Part shown: one piece after another, positions 41,523-42,750 of the stretch
How positions within the stretch are numbered: the stretch's first letter is position 1
How the letters are laid out: the number at the start of each line of letters is the position of its first letter
NCBI RefSeq assembly: GCF_947260015.1
Contig: NZ_CAMYOM010000020.1
Span: 36,626-79,375, forward strand
From: an uncultured Eudoraea sp.
GTDB taxonomy: Bacteria > Bacteroidota > Bacteroidia > Flavobacteriales > Flavobacteriaceae
DNA length: 42,750 bases
Direction: 5' to 3'
The notes under the pieces: model-generated
Seen by the model: only the letters and a program-made list of their open reading frames with translations
What the model was told of the DNA's origin: nothing
Databases searched by the model: none
Made by a program: the position numbers and the translations under genes

Positions 41523-42155
41523 TTAATTTCGCATATCATAAATCTCAAAATTGTTGATTTCAATTATACCTTCCATAGGGAATTGATTTTCATCCCGCTT
41601 ACTAACTTCAGTGTCCCCATTTACCCCTGAGCCCTTAAAGGCCACTACAATTTTTTGGTCCGAAGCTTCTGTTAAGGTCATACTCCCTTTATATAGCATT
41701 TTTATATCTTCCATTGAAGCTTTTTTTCCGGGCAGCAATATTTCCAATTTCCCTTTGGTATTACTTTTACTTGCTTCTTCGGCAGAGAGCGATTCAATAA
41801 TCCTGTTAATAGTAAAAGGAGTCCTGTCCAGAAGCCCGGGTGCATACATGTTCACTAATACCGATCTATTGTTATTATCCAGGATCTTAAACTGCAGCCC
41901 ATCTTTTAAAAAGACAACAGAAGTACTGTTTTTGGTATTAAACTCGGTAATCAAAAGTTTAGTATCATCAATAACAGCTTCCACTTTACCATTTAATGCA
42001 TTTGAATAGGTTTCAATTTTACCATCATAAGCTTTATCCGTATTAAATTTTGTCTCTCCCTTGCATGAAGCTAAGGCTGTAACAAACATAACAATGACTG
42101 TTGCCATCATGGCTAAAAATACAAGGTTACTCGCTTTTATTCTTTGAGGTGTCAT
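41523..42155 (-). CDS. Hypothetical lipoprotein
   Basis: A 210-residue protein with a hydrophobic N-terminus (SNLVFLAMMATVIVMFVTALASC) ending in a lipobox-like Cys at residue 31. The mature part alternates short strands with charged turns (YSNALNGKVEAVIDDTKLLITEF; GKLEILLPGKKASMEDIKMLY). I recognise no family. It starts 16 nt after the stop of the upstream unidentified gene, so the two are probably one operon. Confidence 0.75.
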   Translation of the reverse strand: MTPQRIKASNLVFLAMMATVIVMFVTALASCKGETKFNTDKAYDGKIETYSNALNGKVEAVIDDTKLLITEFNTKNSTSVVFLKDGLQFKILDNNNRSVLVNMYAPGLLDRTPFTINRIIESLSAEEASKSNTKGKLEILLPGKKASMEDIKMLYKGSMTLTEASDQKIVVAFKGSGVNGDTEVSKRDENQFPMEGIIEINNFEIYDMRN

Positions 42156-42171
42156 TTTGTTGTATTTTTAA

Positions 42172-42750
42172 TTAATAAGACTGATCGTAGAAAACCCATT
42201 TGGCATCGCCGGGAAATTCATTAACCACAGTAATTTTTTCTTCTTTATAATAGGAATGCTTATTGTGCTGCCCATCTCCCCAATCAATATTAATTCTGGG
42301 ACCATTATACTCTCTTTTTACCAAGTTCCATCCCCGTTTGAACTGTGCATCGTATACCGTGGTTATATCAAAGTCCTTTCCTTCTCCATACCTGTTTTCT
42401 TTAACACACGAGCCTTTAGCCGAAATTTCTCCATTTGCATAGAACCATTCTAGTCGATAACCGGGAATATTATGATAATGATACTGCAGTGGATTCCATC
42501 CATCAATTAACTCAATCGCGGACGCAATATAAAGTCGCCCAATAAGCTGATCATTTGTCTCTATATGGATGTATCCTACCTTAACACCATTATTAATATT
42601 GCTGTAGTCAATCTTTCCCTTGTCGCCAAAATATCCACAACTAAGCCACCTGTTTCCTTTTATGGTGCCAGAGACCGCAACTTTAGTAGGTAGTTCTAAT
42701 GTAAAACTACCATCGGCTTTTACAGTACCGATCTTTTTATTATACCCAGG
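42172..42750 (-). CDS. Unidentified protein, C-terminal 192 residues (5' end outside window)
   Basis: The frame is open to the window edge and ends in FPGDAKWVFYDQSY followed by TAA. It is rich in aromatic residues and Gly, with repeated short strand pairs (GYRLEWFYANGEISAKGSCVKENRYGEGKDFD; GWNLVKREYNGPRINIDWGDG, in part). This suggests a beta-rich exported protein, perhaps a carbohydrate-binding or barrel-like module. I cannot name a family. It lies just upstream of the lipoprotein gene at 41523 in the same orientation. Confidence 0.7.
   Translation of the reverse strand, partial: PGYNKKIGTVKADGSFTLELPTKVAVSGTIKGNRWLSCGYFGDKGKIDYSNINNGVKVGYIHIETNDQLIGRLYIASAIELIDGWNPLQYHYHNIPGYRLEWFYANGEISAKGSCVKENRYGEGKDFDITTVYDAQFKRGWNLVKREYNGPRINIDWGDGQHNKHSYYKEEKITVVNEFPGDAKWVFYDQSY

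Noticed and set aside
1-42750. tRNA, rRNA or CRISPR array
   Set aside because: No cloverleaf-like sequence, conserved rRNA segment or regularly spaced long repeat was seen on reading both strands.

Overview
The window looks like chromosome from a low-GC Bacteroidota, most likely a member of the Flavobacteriaceae. The evidence is families typical of that group (DUF3078, OprO/P-type porin, receptor/lipoprotein pairs with N-terminal carboxypeptidase-regulatory domains, the DUF1080/GMC sugar set), near-absence of Shine-Dalgarno sequences, and several promoters resembling the Bacteroidota -7 element TAnnTTTG. I see no tRNA, rRNA, CRISPR array, intact insertion sequence or prophage.

Layout. 1-8.1 kb is housekeeping: the 3' part of aspS, a ClC-type chloride protein with an overlapping small membrane protein, a cold-shock protein, tadA, dxs, a DUF3078 outer-membrane protein and a dGTPase. 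8.2-19.3 kb is a phosphate-acquisition island: a TonB-dependent receptor gene (broken by a frameshift here) with its surface lipoprotein, a free-standing copy of the receptor's N-terminal domain, a MORN-like protein, an OprO/P-type porin, a PiT phosphate transporter with a PhoU-like tail, and a convergent Na/Pi cotransporter. 19.3-20.0 kb is a gene-poor stretch holding what looks like a decayed gene. 20.0-23.8 kb carries a CAP-domain lipoprotein, a PepSY-like protein and the yicC-gmk-nadD cluster. 23.9-37.0 kb is a sugar-oxidation locus: two DUF1080 lipoproteins, three TIM-barrel epimerase-like proteins, two GMC oxidoreductases, a gluconate-dehydrogenase subunit-3-like protein, a Gfo/Idh/MocA oxidoreductase and an MFS permease. 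This matches the 3-keto-glycoside scheme (oxidise a glycoside at C3, then cleave it). 37.5-41.2 kb is nrdBA (class Ia ribonucleotide reductase), and the end holds a lipoprotein and the 3' part of an unrecognised gene.

Two observations stand out. First, three promoters of the phosphate island carry arrays of TAACCT-like hexamers spaced exactly 11 bp apart, as in PhoB/PhoP boxes, and in all three the last hexamer lies exactly 12 nt before the TTTG of the -7 element. This ties the receptor, the stand-alone domain protein and the porin/PiT pair into one apparent Pho regulon. Second, just upstream of the porin there is a gene-free stretch ending in a strong intrinsic terminator. It contains a 22-nt segment that can pair with the porin leader over 15 contiguous bases plus the start codon. 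I read this as a candidate phosphate-linked small antisense RNA.
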